DNA of 64,000 nucleotides from a virus, in the IMG/VR virus record IMGVR_UViG_3300020166_000020, positions 1-64,000 of that record; one strand, written 5' to 3'. Position numbers and translations under genes: made by a program. Below, in pieces: positions 32,101 through 42,041 of this stretch. Every line of letters starts with the position of its first letter. The first letter of the stretch is position 1. Below the pieces are notes generated by a model. That model had not been told where the DNA came from. It was given only the letters and a program-made list of their open reading frames with translations, and searched no databases.

Positions 32101-35100
32101 TAACTTCTGGATCTGGAGAGCTATATTGATTATCTTTTACTTTTATTGTAAAAGTCCCCTCATTCTTATCGTCAGGATAGGCAGCCATTTTAACAAAAAG
32201 TTTTCTATCAACACCAACCCCTTGTGGATCTGCAGAATGAGTAACAGCTGAATCACTGCTAGTCATACTAACAAGACTAAATGTATTTTCGCCGAATGGA
32301 CTAGTTTCATCAAAGGCATACTCTTGATTTCCCCTAAAGAATCTAACTTGAGTTTTACCTACGTCAAGATCAGAACTACTAACAAAACCATTTTCATTTG
32401 CTGGATATGTATGATTTTCATTTGTTAGAAAAACAGAATACGAATCTTTACCTGGATGTGTTCCGAAAAATGTAAAACGATCAGAGGCAAGTATAGCTGA
32501 ATCGTCTTGTCCACTTATATCCACAGAAAAAGTTATCGGCATATCTTTAAATTCTTCAGGTATATTTGGTACTACATAAGAATTTGATTCTGAATCTTGC
32601 AAACTTAATCCCGCAGAATCTTTAAAGTTGTAATATATCAATCCATCAGCATTATATGCCGCCGCAGTTAATGTAGGATCACTATTCGTTGCAAGCTCAT
32701 TTCCATCTGAATCGTATTCAAAAACTTGTTGATCTGCAGTAAGTTCTACATATACAGCAGCAGCTCCATCGGCTACAAAATTAATTGGAATTGATCTTTC
32801 AGTTGAGGTATTTAATCCTGATGCAGAAACAATAATTGTTGTAAGCTGCGAATCAACAGTGTTAATCATTTGATTAAATCCAGTTACATTAAATTCCGCA
32901 GTAGCAACCTTAGGTTCTCCGCCTACAAAGTCACCATTGGTTGGATCATATTTAAATCCGCTTATATTGTATTTACCATATGTCGCAGAAGCAGGATTAT
33001 CATTAAAATCGCTATACTTAATAAATTCATATCCATTATTAGGATTACTGACTCTAAATCTAACTTGATTGCCTTGAACAAAACTATTTTGAAAAGACGC
33101 CCTAATTTCACAGGTTTGAGGTCCATCACTAACATATGTTCCATCAGACAATTCACTATAAAAGAAAGAATCAGGTGAAGCATCTAAATCTATAAACGTA
33201 TATTCTTTACCATCAACTTGCTTAAGCTTTCCTTCTAATACAAGTTCGCCATCATCAAAGTGCAATCTTCCGTCGTCCGCCGCAAAAACGAAGCTTCCGT
33301 CTCCACTAACAACAAAACCTTTTCCAGTATCAGCAAGACCATCGAAGCCAGCGCTCCTAATTTGACCGCTACCCCCACCAAGACCCACCTGAATATCTTG
33401 ACCTTTTATTTCTGCACTTCTAATTTTGTCTGCAGTTAAGTTATGAATTTTTGCATTTGTAATAGCGGCATTTTCTATGTGAGCACTACCAATCAATGCG
33501 TTAGCAAATGCGTGCCACATTGGAGAGGCTACGCCGTTTACATTTCTTGCTATTATAAAATCGCTATCATCTACTACTGCCGGAAGCTCATTGTCGGTAC
33601 CCTGCCCCTGTCCAGCGGGATGATAATCTACAGAATCGTAATCTCCAGTAAAGACTACATTCCTGAGGGGATTATTTTTAGAGTCGTCAAGAGTTCCTCC
33701 TCCAGCTTGACCCAGCTTTAATTCTTCCTTCTTTTGGTCTTCAGTTAACTCTAAAGAACTTCCCGTAAAATAAAGAAATTTATCGTCTGTGCTACCTGCA
33801 GAAATATAATAGCCAGTTCCGTTATTATACAAATAATGACTTTCCCAAGATATAGACGAACTATTGGGGTCTTGATTTTTAAAAGGGTTATTAGGAACCA
33901 AAGCTACCGTATTAGGAAATGTTTTTGTTATATTTTGCTCAAAGTCAGCAATATCTGTAGTTTTTGCTTGTCCTAAAATTAACTTCAAACCCTCTACATT
34001 ATCAGTATTAGCAAGATCGGATGCACCAGTAAAAGGCCCTTTATTTCCAGCGTGATCAACAGGTCTTACCCAAAAGTAACTAGTATCATTTACTTGTCCT
34101 CTATGAGTTATTTGTATAGACGGAGAAGATGCATCTATATCCAATACATTTGTAGCATTTACAATACCACTCGCAAAATCTTCATATTCAGTTGGAATAT
34201 TATCTCCAAAGGTATATTGTATTCCATCAATTCTTCTGTATCCTGTAGCATTTTGCTCTTCTGTTAAAAAAGATCCATCAGAAAATTGTAAAAAATTATT
34301 AGGTTGCCCTGCTGATTGCCACACCTCATAGTAACTAATATCATTTGGAGCAGCATCAACCAAAAGATTATTTTGAATTTGAGCATTAGGCATATTCCAA
34401 TTCAAGAAATAATTTTCAAAAGCAGTTTCGCCTTCTAAGTTCTTTACAGGTCCAGGAATTTCGTCTGTAGTAATTTTTATAGCGGGACCAGTAGGAGCAT
34501 CTGGATTTTTTGAATGAAAGTTTTTAGGTAAAACCCAAACTTTTTCTATTGGATCTTTATCATCAACCGCAGTATACAATACTCCACTACCAAAATCATC
34601 GAAAGGTAATAATTTATAATAGTATCCAGTTATTTCCTCGCCCACTTCTGCGGTATCATCTACTATTTGAGTAATATTATCTCCAAAAGTTGCATCTCCT
34701 TCTCCCAGTACGGACTTAACAAAAGTAGAGTTTGTCTGATTAATTTCAGTAAATGGCAAACCATCGGAACCTGTTATCTCAAAATCAGGTTGATCAGATC
34801 TATATAAATTCAATAAAGTAGTTTTTTCTTGCCTACCTCGAATATAATTAAAATTAAATTTTACTTTTGTTACTTCGCTTTGAGAATCTACAGAAAAACC
34901 ATTACTTGATATTGTTGGAGCTGGATTATCGCCAATAATTCTATCCGAAACAACAACAGTCCCGTTGGAATCTACAATCCCGACCTCAAGCCCAACACTT
35001 CTTTTTCCGCCTTCCGGAATACCAACATGCTTAAATACGACGTCGTCGAAACGATCATCTAACTCCCAAAAAGGAGTCCATTCTTCAGCAGAATAATCTT

Positions 35101-37396
35101 GATTTAAGCTAACTAACGGAGTTGTAGGAGCTAAGGTCGGATTAGAGACATTTCTCTTAAATACAAACCCTTCAGAATAAATATTATCCGTTAAAGGTTG
35201 ACTGGAAAAACTGTCCGCAAAAAGAGAAAAGCTAGAAGAACTACCTGGAGTTTGTATGGACCATTCTGCAGATCCCTCACTCGGAGGAGTGTTGGATAAA
35301 CCCACATCGATATTAGCTTTAAATAAAAACAGGTTCGTTTTTTCATAAACATGTCGCTTTTTCCAGTACTCAAAATTGGAGTCCGGAAAACTTAATATAT
35401 TATTAGGCTCTATATCTCTTAAGCATTCAAATACAGAACCCTCAAAAAGAACCATTTCGCCAACAAAATACCTATCAGATGGAGTAAAAATGTTAAAGCC
35501 TACGGGAAATAAAACGACATCCCCCGCCTTATAGACAGAGGTTTCATTAAAAAGCCCTAGTGAAGAGCTCAACCCTGGGCCAAAATCTTGAACCACCTCA
35601 AATAACTTATCGTTATAAGAGACTATATCCGAAAAAGGAGAACCTTCTCTTTTGTAATAATCTCTCGAAGAATCCCAAAGTTCGTACACAGGCTTAATGT
35701 AAGGCTGCTCAAGAGAATTATCTAGATAAGCAGAAAACAATTTTTGATCAACTTCGCAATTATTAAGGCTTGAGCCGGGGGAATATACCAAAGACGGGTC
35801 AAAACTAAAAACTCCCGGCGGATAACCCCCGTTTTTATAAATTTGATTATTCTTTTCTCTAGAATACGAAAAACTTTCTATAATCTCTTCTGAAAAAATT
35901 CCAGACAAATACTGATCAGTGTGATTATCAAAAAGGTGGCCGCTTACTCCGATAACAGAAGGAGCATCTAAAACATTCGTTAAATATTTATAAGAGCTAA
36001 TTGCGACAGGTAAACCATCTTGATCTTCAAACTTCCAATCAAAAACTAAAGAGTCTCCTCTCTCCCTAAAAGATAAGTCTCTAATTTTTATCGAAGAAGT
36101 TATACTTTTTAAATCTGAATACTGAGAGTATCTAAGGGCAAGCGAGCTATTTCCCCAGCTATCCTCACTTAAATTATAAATAGCCCCAGAACCGTAAGCG
36201 TCAAAAGGCTGAAAATCGTAATAATAAGAATAACCAAACAGCTGGTCTACCTCAAAAAAATCCAAGTCAGTATCCTCTTGAGAAGTTATATAAGGAACCT
36301 TCTCCCCAAGATCCTGCCAAAAATCAGAATTCCCAGGTTTCAAATTATCAGAACTAACATGATCCTGTATAGATTTATATACGTGACCATCCTCAAATAC
36401 AACAAACCTATCCCCGCTAGCAATATACTCGTTTTTTAAAAAAACGTAATCAGAGGCCCCATTAATTGAAGCGTAATATTCCTGATTTAGCTCTATACTT
36501 GAAGAATCAAACAAAGCTTCGCCCTCTGGAATAGCGATAAACCTTATTCGGGTAGACTCAAAATCTGTATCTAAAGATGAAAATGCAAACGAGCATTTTG
36601 ACCCATGCAAAGACTGGGAAGCGGTTAAGTTTGGCTCGTAGTTTACGCCCGTCAACATACCAGTGCAAGAATTCCCAAAAACATCAAAACCAACAATTTC
36701 AAAAGATACAGTCCTACTCAGGTTAAGCTCAGACTCTTCAAAAACTTCTCTACTTAAGTGAAGATTAAAATCTCTATAATAATTCAGTTTATCAGAAACT
36801 TCGTCGGTAGAAAGGTTGTTGCGTAAAGCGGCAGACGAGTCAAGGATCGAATCTTCAATAATTAAAGAGTCGGCGCCATTCTTAATTTTCACTTTAAAAT
36901 GATCAAAAAACTTATCAGAAAGCAACTCGGAGCTTACAGGCGCCCCCTCAAGAGGGTGACCAGCGGGCGGAAGAAGATCCCAAGATAGCTTTATATCCCT
37001 TCCGATATATTCTGAATTTACTATCATTTTATCGCCAGGGTATTCAGGCGTATGTATAATTGTTTTTCCTACCTCTGAAATTTGACTAATTCCATCTATT
37101 TTTAGATTAGAAAAAGTAAAAGTACCATCAAACTCCGGAGGGCTAATATTTACAGTATCCTCTAAAAATGAAGATCTTATCCCTATATCACTTACAGCAA
37201 AAACTCTTACTTTGAAGACTCCATAATTACCCTTCAAGGAAATAACCTCCTGAACGGTATCACCTATATTACTAACAATGTCATTACCTCTACCCAATTC
37301 ATACTGGAAAGAATAGTTATCTGAAGTCCCAACAACCTCGTACTTAGCACTTAAATCTAAAACCTTAAATTCGACGCCTAATGAAGTGGAAACCAT
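29105..37396 (-). CDS. Giant tail fibre/receptor-binding protein
   Basis: The 2763-residue protein is the largest here. It opens MVSTSLGVEFKVLDLSAKY and contains many fibronectin/Ig-like beta segments in the first ~1300 residues. Three similar modules follow near residues 1549, 1784 and 2060, each with V-x-L-x-A-x-x-Q-x-x-x-Y (VELTADQQVFEYD, VELSADTQAVKYD, VDLLASKQAVKYN) and a following 'TFxGxHPG' or 'IYGIQDGS' strand. At about 2450-2565 are YadA-head-like repeats (ATFIGGGYNNSISG, SSIVGGGGN). The last ~180 residues are an aromatic-rich module (WVYHTDLKW). Carbohydrate-binding-like Y-x-x-G-D-x-V segments occur at several places. It follows the gpJ-like gene and likely forms the tip fibre. Confidence 0.75.
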   Translation of the reverse strand: MVSTSLGVEFKVLDLSAKYEVVGTSDNYSFQYELGRGNDIVSNIGDTVQEVISLKGNYGVFKVRVFAVSDIGIRSSFLEDTVNISPPEFDGTFTFSNLKIDGISQISEVGKTIIHTPEYPGDKMIVNSEYIGRDIKLSWDLLPPAGHPLEGAPVSSELLSDKFFDHFKVKIKNGADSLIIEDSILDSSAALRNNLSTDEVSDKLNYYRDFNLHLSREVFEESELNLSRTVSFEIVGFDVFGNSCTGMLTGVNYEPNLTASQSLHGSKCSFAFSSLDTDFESTRIRFIAIPEGEALFDSSSIELNQEYYASINGASDYVFLKNEYIASGDRFVVFEDGHVYKSIQDHVSSDNLKPGNSDFWQDLGEKVPYITSQEDTDLDFFEVDQLFGYSYYYDFQPFDAYGSGAIYNLSEDSWGNSSLALRYSQYSDLKSITSSIKIRDLSFRERGDSLVFDWKFEDQDGLPVAISSYKYLTNVLDAPSVIGVSGHLFDNHTDQYLSGIFSEEIIESFSYSREKNNQIYKNGGYPPGVFSFDPSLVYSPGSSLNNCEVDQKLFSAYLDNSLEQPYIKPVYELWDSSRDYYKREGSPFSDIVSYNDKLFEVVQDFGPGLSSSLGLFNETSVYKAGDVVLFPVGFNIFTPSDRYFVGEMVLFEGSVFECLRDIEPNNILSFPDSNFEYWKKRHVYEKTNLFLFKANIDVGLSNTPPSEGSAEWSIQTPGSSSSFSLFADSFSSQPLTDNIYSEGFVFKRNVSNPTLAPTTPLVSLNQDYSAEEWTPFWELDDRFDDVVFKHVGIPEGGKRSVGLEVGIVDSNGTVVVSDRIIGDNPAPTISSNGFSVDSQSEVTKVKFNFNYIRGRQEKTTLLNLYRSDQPDFEITGSDGLPFTEINQTNSTFVKSVLGEGDATFGDNITQIVDDTAEVGEEITGYYYKLLPFDDFGSGVLYTAVDDKDPIEKVWVLPKNFHSKNPDAPTGPAIKITTDEIPGPVKNLEGETAFENYFLNWNMPNAQIQNNLLVDAAPNDISYYEVWQSAGQPNNFLQFSDGSFLTEEQNATGYRRIDGIQYTFGDNIPTEYEDFASGIVNATNVLDIDASSPSIQITHRGQVNDTSYFWVRPVDHAGNKGPFTGASDLANTDNVEGLKLILGQAKTTDIADFEQNITKTFPNTVALVPNNPFKNQDPNSSSISWESHYLYNNGTGYYISAGSTDDKFLYFTGSSLELTEDQKKEELKLGQAGGGTLDDSKNNPLRNVVFTGDYDSVDYHPAGQGQGTDNELPAVVDDSDFIIARNVNGVASPMWHAFANALIGSAHIENAAITNAKIHNLTADKIRSAEIKGQDIQVGLGGGSGQIRSAGFDGLADTGKGFVVSGDGSFVFAADDGRLHFDDGELVLEGKLKQVDGKEYTFIDLDASPDSFFYSELSDGTYVSDGPQTCEIRASFQNSFVQGNQVRFRVSNPNNGYEFIKYSDFNDNPASATYGKYNISGFKYDPTNGDFVGGEPKVATAEFNVTGFNQMINTVDSQLTTIIVSASGLNTSTERSIPINFVADGAAAVYVELTADQQVFEYDSDGNELATNSDPTLTAAAYNADGLIYYNFKDSAGLSLQDSESNSYVVPNIPEEFKDMPITFSVDISGQDDSAILASDRFTFFGTHPGKDSYSVFLTNENHTYPANENGFVSSSDLDVGKTQVRFFRGNQEYAFDETSPFGENTFSLVSMTSSDSAVTHSADPQGVGVDRKLFVKMAAYPDDKNEGTFTIKVKDNQYSSPDPEVTFEKIYTYSKSIEAAKGRTVELSADTQAVKYDTAGDNPTQNQTVTITAFTTNFIAQAQGGAGNVEYEFFVVTEPNTSNIKIKGRGPDNTVGVAIPNTHDGTATTNPATYSLPVTIECKAYDETVVAGNSVKDDDNQPRATDQITIFGLKEGSNAITVIQSQQFVNVPVKNDSSGGVTDVDVSNTENILTVFDGTNQLNYKSDPVPTTIDNADIGFYITATSSNNAQGSASLTVTSGAVTGQPKQFKTSIAQASDWITSENSAKINYAITVIDHDKQKRELDAEQNLVKTFDGTIARKVDLLASKQAVKYNTAGKTPNPGSITLTAEAHNTVGTVAYIWEVDNSYSLGGTGSTRTFSPPNGIFDPIKIKVKISENGTSGTILAEDEVTIYGIQDGSDVITAILSNEAHSFTADSDGNVSDYGGGQTSIQVFQGATELNFSIADVGNDASKYNVAKTEGGINAGNLEQHSNGCRTPSVSNMAGNSAFIDFTITGRNDEGIEFGPINKVQTFSKSIAGEGEIGNRGVGVVFRGLWESDKIYIGATETSDRGDVVFYDDGNQSSFKYWIAQEDHTSVDFASDKLAGKWESFGAEFESVATDLLLSKDAVITHTLTMGQGDINGGNEYVGHGGLIKTVGKEFGNGVTGFFLGNTGNPPNPQFDVGGESSFIRFDGDSDRVEIKGSLIINSRDNNNLNKNSIDGEDATFIGGGYNNSISGLGSSIVGGGGNDISGRFSFIGGGFDNNMGDNFSAIVAGYNNEMPNTGELHQGANLIGAGIHNIIDGGTSQTIVNGSENLIQQTGNVGDELVAFDGQQGWLSPGFLGTFSGYGGGGFAYNKSANFVDGSPGWVENSWWPSYKKDWGVNTLSDVFYIGTNRGISQSAWVYHTDLKWCLFPDQSSEMYNDAEYRIYNSLYGKAYPNKDSFYVFMAGFDPDFQDFYFWYKDEGFSLAQSGLSLGLGIMLYRSSQVSANTGWYFLKKDNSEIKLYHFGTQQWHSPISVP

Positions 37397-37400
37397 AACT

Positions 37401-37428
37401 ATTATACAGTTAAATCTGTTAAAATCAA
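37401..37428 (-). promoter_or_regulatory. Promoter before the giant fibre gene
   Basis: On the minus strand TTGATT (37428-37423), 16 bp, then TATAAT (37406-37401), with TG two bases before the -10 box, precede the ATG at 37396 by four bases. It lies at the end of the gpJ-like gene. This is a hybrid: a good -10 and -35, yet placed like the late elements (CTGTATAATA). Confidence 0.55.
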
Positions 37429-40400
37429 ACCTTCAGGAGGCTCAGGTACAGACATATCTGCTTGAGGGGGTATTGGCAATGAAGGTTTTCTGACTATACC
37501 CTTTTTATCTATGGCCGCAAACTTCGAAGGGTTATATTCTAAAGCTGATACCTTATACTTATTATAAGGCTCTTCATTAATAGACATTACCCGATACAAC
37601 GCGGACTCATAAATCCTCTGGTTAATTGATCTGGCGTTTTCGAAAAAACTAATATATCCATAATTCTGCAAAGAAAAATTCTGCGTGTCCATTATTTGCT
37701 TTAATTGCGAAGAACCAATAAGCTCAACAATGTCTTCAGATATCCTAATAGTGTGCCAGGATTGAGCAATAATGCTTTGGTGAAAAGCCCCACTTATATT
37801 ATCCTCAACACTATCGAAATTAACCGTAAAGTTTTGACTAAGATCCGCGTCATGAGAATTTAAAATCTTTACATGAACAGACTCCTCTCCCTGAATGGAA
37901 CTTTCCGAACCAGAAGGAATAAACTCCAAAACCCCCACTCTTTTGAAATTTGAATTATCCAAGAAATTTTCAACAGATGCGGCAGTAGGAGTGGTGCTGG
38001 AATTAGATATTGAGTCTCTATAAGAATCATCCCAGCCTTTAGCAAAATCATCCCTAAATGCTAAAACATAATATTCAGCACCCTGAACAGGAACAGAAAT
38101 AACCTCAAGATCAATATCGCCAATCCTGTAGTCGTCCGAAACTTCCAGAACTCCACCACTCTGCATATTATCAAATAAAAATATACAATAAATCTTTCCT
38201 TTTTCTGAAATTATAGGAGAAATCCAAGTTCCGTCTTCCGAACCTCTCTCTCCATCAGAAACAAGCCAGAATTCAACACCATCATTATAGTAAACATCAC
38301 TCAACCAAATCCAACCCAACTCAAGACTCCAAACCCAACCGCTGAACAGTTCATTATCGAAAAAATTATCTATAGATATCCACCTGGCGTAATGAGAGGA
38401 CAAAAGGATCCAAGATCTAGAGTGAATATAAATTCTACCAAATCTGGAAGATTGAGCCCAACCAAAACCTGAATCGTGCGTAACCCCAAGCTTGTTTAAT
38501 TCCGCATCAGTAAAACCTATTCCGTCTACCCCCAAATCAACACTCCTTCTTTCAGAGTCAAAAAGCCCAGCAATAGAATAAGCTGAACCTGGGTCTATTT
38601 GCTCTATTGCGCTTAAAGTAAGGGGGGAAATCCCTTCGATATTTTCGGGAGAAACGAAATGCTTTCCTCCTCGATTAGACAAAGAGTCGAAACCTTGATC
38701 TACAATATTCACAACCGCCCCTCCATCTTCAAGAGACAAAGTAAAACTATGTCGGTTTACATCTTTAACAAAATAAGCTTTTTGGAATTTTCTATCGACA
38801 GATAGCCCCCCAGGAAGAACCCCAGAGGAAGAAAACCGAACCCTATCCCCGCTCTTTAAGTTATGGTTAAATAACTTAACCTGATTTAAGGTTATATCAA
38901 ACTCAACCTGAAGCTTCAACATTAAATCCGTAAGATAAGTAGACTGCCCATCGGGACCAAAATCCTCTGGGTCGCTAGAAACATTAATAAATGCTGAAAA
39001 CTTAAAGTACTGAGGAGTCTGCAGGGAATCAATTTCCTGATCTTGATCTTGTTGAGAAGATTCGCTTTTACTTCTTTTTTCTATCAAATCAAGATCAGTA
39101 TTAATTGCTCCAGAAGCTATTGTAACCTCAATCCTGGACAAGGAAGGCTCTGACTCTATTCTTTTATCAACAAAGATGAGGTGCTTAATAATCTCTTTGC
39201 CAGCAGCGGTTGTTCTTTTTTTTCTTTTTAAAGAAAGAACCCTTCCGCTTTTATTTTTACCTGCTCGCATTTCGTCAGACACCTCAATAATAGAACCAGG
39301 AGCCAAGTATGCCGCCTCTTGACCGCACTCAAAAGACACCCCCTCAGTCTCTAACTGGGAGGTCATTAGCACCCACCTAGCAAACCTCCTTGCTTGACTC
39401 TGAGACGTAACTCCCATCGACATAATCTCGTGTTCTAAATAACCAGAAGACTGGGAAGCTTCAGCGTCTTCTTCAAACACAATATCCGGTTTAAAATTTT
39501 TTTCTGAATTATTATACCTGATCAAGACAGCGGTTATTCTTTTATTTTTGTAAACGCCAGAATACGTAAAACCATCTGGAGAAACATTTGAATTATTAAA
39601 AAGCATAGAAGGCTTCTTGAAGCAATCAATCACAGACGTGACCTTCCCATCTTGATAGGAAGTTATACCTCTAAACACAGAAGCTATAGAGTTTAGAATC
39701 TTTAACGAGTCAGCTCTTTCGGTAAAGTAAAAGTTTGAAGAAAACCTAGGCTCAACGACAGCATGATTTTTCTGAACAACGCAGGCTCCAATAGTATTTT
39801 TTATAATTCCTACCCCCGGCATATTATGCTCAAAGGTTGCTGAGTTACTTTCAAAACTAGGACCTGTAACAGTCAACTTTCGTTTCTTCCAGTCGCTAGA
39901 ATGAATAACTCTTTCCTCGATCACAATTTCCCCCTCCCTAAAAGCGGACCTTTCTTGAGCTAACCTCCTTTGCGAAAGGGTTAACCCGCCTAACGAAAAA
40001 GAGTGTTGATGTATAAAAAACGCAATCTTTTTACCCCTAAAAGAATCTCCGTCCCCGAATTCATCTATCCACTCATCATCGGTAAGCGTAACGTTTTCTC
40101 TGTCTTGATCAAAGGAGCTCCCCGAAATATCTAAATCAAAAACGCCCAAATCATATTCATTTCCATCAAACACAATCTCATTATAAGTGCTAAACAGGCG
40201 AGGCACGCCATGTTTGTTTTCTATAGGAAAATCAGTCTCAACCAACTCATCGCAATATTTAGCGATCCTATAAAGCTGCCATTTGTCTATATTTTTTTCC
40301 TCCAAGCCGTATTTCCCTAGGCCGTACCTGCAATTATTCAACATATCAAAGTATACCCAAGCGGGATTATCTGTCCACACTTTATCTTTATCGCTTATGC

Positions 40401-42024
40401 TATATATAGATTCAGAGGATGATTTTTGACCCTTGAACAAGCCGTTCCACGGACCTATGTATTTTTTCGAAAACTCATCAAAATTAGAAGGGACCAGTAC
40501 CCTTTTTAATTTCACGTGGAAAGTTCTAGCAGGAACTTTCGAGAAGTTCTTGGAATCGATACAAAAAGATATCAATGAGGAATTAGGGTATAAAAGTTTT
40601 TCGTTAATTACTTCGACGATATGCGCAACCGACAATGCTCTCTCCCTCCTCATTCCACCAACAGTTCCCCCGCTAACAGAAGGGTCCAACTCAGAACTGA
40701 GTTTTATAAAGTTTAGACTAGATACATTTTCCCCTAAGTCTATCTTAAGATCTACCTGGTAAGCTGATGTAGCAAGACCGTTAATCACGAACATCCCATC
40801 ATTTTCCCCTGTTTTCTCGAGCCAATAAAAAGACCCACTGCCATTACTCAGGGTATTTCCTGAAAAGTCAAAACCCGAAGTAGGATCTTTTTTTAAATCG
40901 ACCAAATTATACTTTTCATTATCAATTACAACCTCAATAGCAAACCTTACGTTCCAACCAGAGACTTCGCCACTCTGTTTATTGGTTTGAGAACCTTGAA
41001 ATTTAAACGCGGCGATTACCGAAGATACGGAACTATTAGAGACTGAATGAGCGAACGCCTTAGCCCCTTGTTTCATAGCTCTTTTCGTTGTTCCCCAGAA
41101 ATCTGCACTTCCCGGAGAAGTTGACGGGCCATAAGGGCTTGAGCCAAACATGACATTTTGATAATCAATTAAATATCTTACATCTGGACTCAAAAGCTTA
41201 GTCTCGCCATCTTCACCCAATTTTATTACAGGAACATCTTCTGTATCTTCATTTAAAATATAGTTTAGAGAATTATCCCCTTCCCCGCTAGATTTTGGAG
41301 TATTCTTTACTTGAACATTATTTAAAAAAATACCCTCTCTAAGATCTGAAGTGCTAAGGAGCGCTCCATTAGAGTTGGTTAATCCTAAAATTGGCCCTTC
41401 AGAGATAAGGTCAACATACCTCAACTTAACATAAGACTCTAAATGGCCGTTTTTAGAGTTGGTATATTTAAAAGTCTCCTGGTAGTGAGAAATTTCGGTA
41501 GAGCCAATAATCAACCTTCCGTAACCCAAAGGAACAGCGATTCCCTGGGCTCGCCTATTAGAGCTTCCAGAAAGAAGAAAAGACTTTGTAGATACTGGGT
41601 CTTTCCTATCGTCCTTAGGTTCAGGAGGCTTTGTTATTATAGCTATAGCTATTTGAACAGCCGTCATAACTATCATAACCTTAGTCATAACAGCTGCAGC
41701 TTTCCAGGCTGCTACAACGGCTGTTATAACTCCGGAACCAGCAACAACTGGAAGAACGTGAATTTCTTTAGAGTTAACAATTAAGTTAAAATTACTATCT
41801 CCTATAGAGTTATCAATTAAATCTCTTTCATTCTTTATGCTCGAAGGGTGCCTACAAACTATAGCGTAGTGAACCTCCCTCAATTGTTGATCAATGATAT
41901 AATCAAAAAAACCTTCACAATTTGAGTCTATAGCTCGAAAAGCCTCCAGCGCACTATCGACGTTAAGGTCGAATTTTCGACCAAATTTCTCACCTAATTT
42001 TCCGTATAAAAAAACACTCTTCAC
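37402..42024 (-). CDS. Tail tip protein: lambda gpI-like domain fused to gpJ-like host-specificity protein
   Basis: The 1540-residue protein starts with GTG (MKSVFLYGKLGEKFGRKFDLNVDSALEAFRAI), which is the tail-assembly gpI opening. It reaches an HVLPVVAGSG segment and a hydrophobic stretch (about residues 97-130) typical of gpI. From about residue 145 it continues as gpJ: RAQGIAVPLGYGRLIIGS, KLRYVDLISEGPILGL and GIFLNNVQVKN, then FDLDISG, ERALSVAHIVEVINEKLLYPNSSLISFCIDS. In lambda these are separate proteins. An aromatic-rich insert lies near residues 1180-1285. gpJ-type proteins sit at the tail tip, contact the receptor and trigger DNA release. Confidence 0.85.
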   Translation of the reverse strand: MKSVFLYGKLGEKFGRKFDLNVDSALEAFRAIDSNCEGFFDYIIDQQLREVHYAIVCRHPSSIKNERDLIDNSIGDSNFNLIVNSKEIHVLPVVAGSGVITAVVAAWKAAAVMTKVMIVMTAVQIAIAIITKPPEPKDDRKDPVSTKSFLLSGSSNRRAQGIAVPLGYGRLIIGSTEISHYQETFKYTNSKNGHLESYVKLRYVDLISEGPILGLTNSNGALLSTSDLREGIFLNNVQVKNTPKSSGEGDNSLNYILNEDTEDVPVIKLGEDGETKLLSPDVRYLIDYQNVMFGSSPYGPSTSPGSADFWGTTKRAMKQGAKAFAHSVSNSSVSSVIAAFKFQGSQTNKQSGEVSGWNVRFAIEVVIDNEKYNLVDLKKDPTSGFDFSGNTLSNGSGSFYWLEKTGENDGMFVINGLATSAYQVDLKIDLGENVSSLNFIKLSSELDPSVSGGTVGGMRRERALSVAHIVEVINEKLLYPNSSLISFCIDSKNFSKVPARTFHVKLKRVLVPSNFDEFSKKYIGPWNGLFKGQKSSSESIYSISDKDKVWTDNPAWVYFDMLNNCRYGLGKYGLEEKNIDKWQLYRIAKYCDELVETDFPIENKHGVPRLFSTYNEIVFDGNEYDLGVFDLDISGSSFDQDRENVTLTDDEWIDEFGDGDSFRGKKIAFFIHQHSFSLGGLTLSQRRLAQERSAFREGEIVIEERVIHSSDWKKRKLTVTGPSFESNSATFEHNMPGVGIIKNTIGACVVQKNHAVVEPRFSSNFYFTERADSLKILNSIASVFRGITSYQDGKVTSVIDCFKKPSMLFNNSNVSPDGFTYSGVYKNKRITAVLIRYNNSEKNFKPDIVFEEDAEASQSSGYLEHEIMSMGVTSQSQARRFARWVLMTSQLETEGVSFECGQEAAYLAPGSIIEVSDEMRAGKNKSGRVLSLKRKKRTTAAGKEIIKHLIFVDKRIESEPSLSRIEVTIASGAINTDLDLIEKRSKSESSQQDQDQEIDSLQTPQYFKFSAFINVSSDPEDFGPDGQSTYLTDLMLKLQVEFDITLNQVKLFNHNLKSGDRVRFSSSGVLPGGLSVDRKFQKAYFVKDVNRHSFTLSLEDGGAVVNIVDQGFDSLSNRGGKHFVSPENIEGISPLTLSAIEQIDPGSAYSIAGLFDSERRSVDLGVDGIGFTDAELNKLGVTHDSGFGWAQSSRFGRIYIHSRSWILLSSHYARWISIDNFFDNELFSGWVWSLELGWIWLSDVYYNDGVEFWLVSDGERGSEDGTWISPIISEKGKIYCIFLFDNMQSGGVLEVSDDYRIGDIDLEVISVPVQGAEYYVLAFRDDFAKGWDDSYRDSISNSSTTPTAASVENFLDNSNFKRVGVLEFIPSGSESSIQGEESVHVKILNSHDADLSQNFTVNFDSVEDNISGAFHQSIIAQSWHTIRISEDIVELIGSSQLKQIMDTQNFSLQNYGYISFFENARSINQRIYESALYRVMSINEEPYNKYKVSALEYNPSKFAAIDKKGIVRKPSLPIPPQADMSVPEPPEGLILTDLTV

Positions 42025-42041
42025 CTTAAACCTTAATATAC

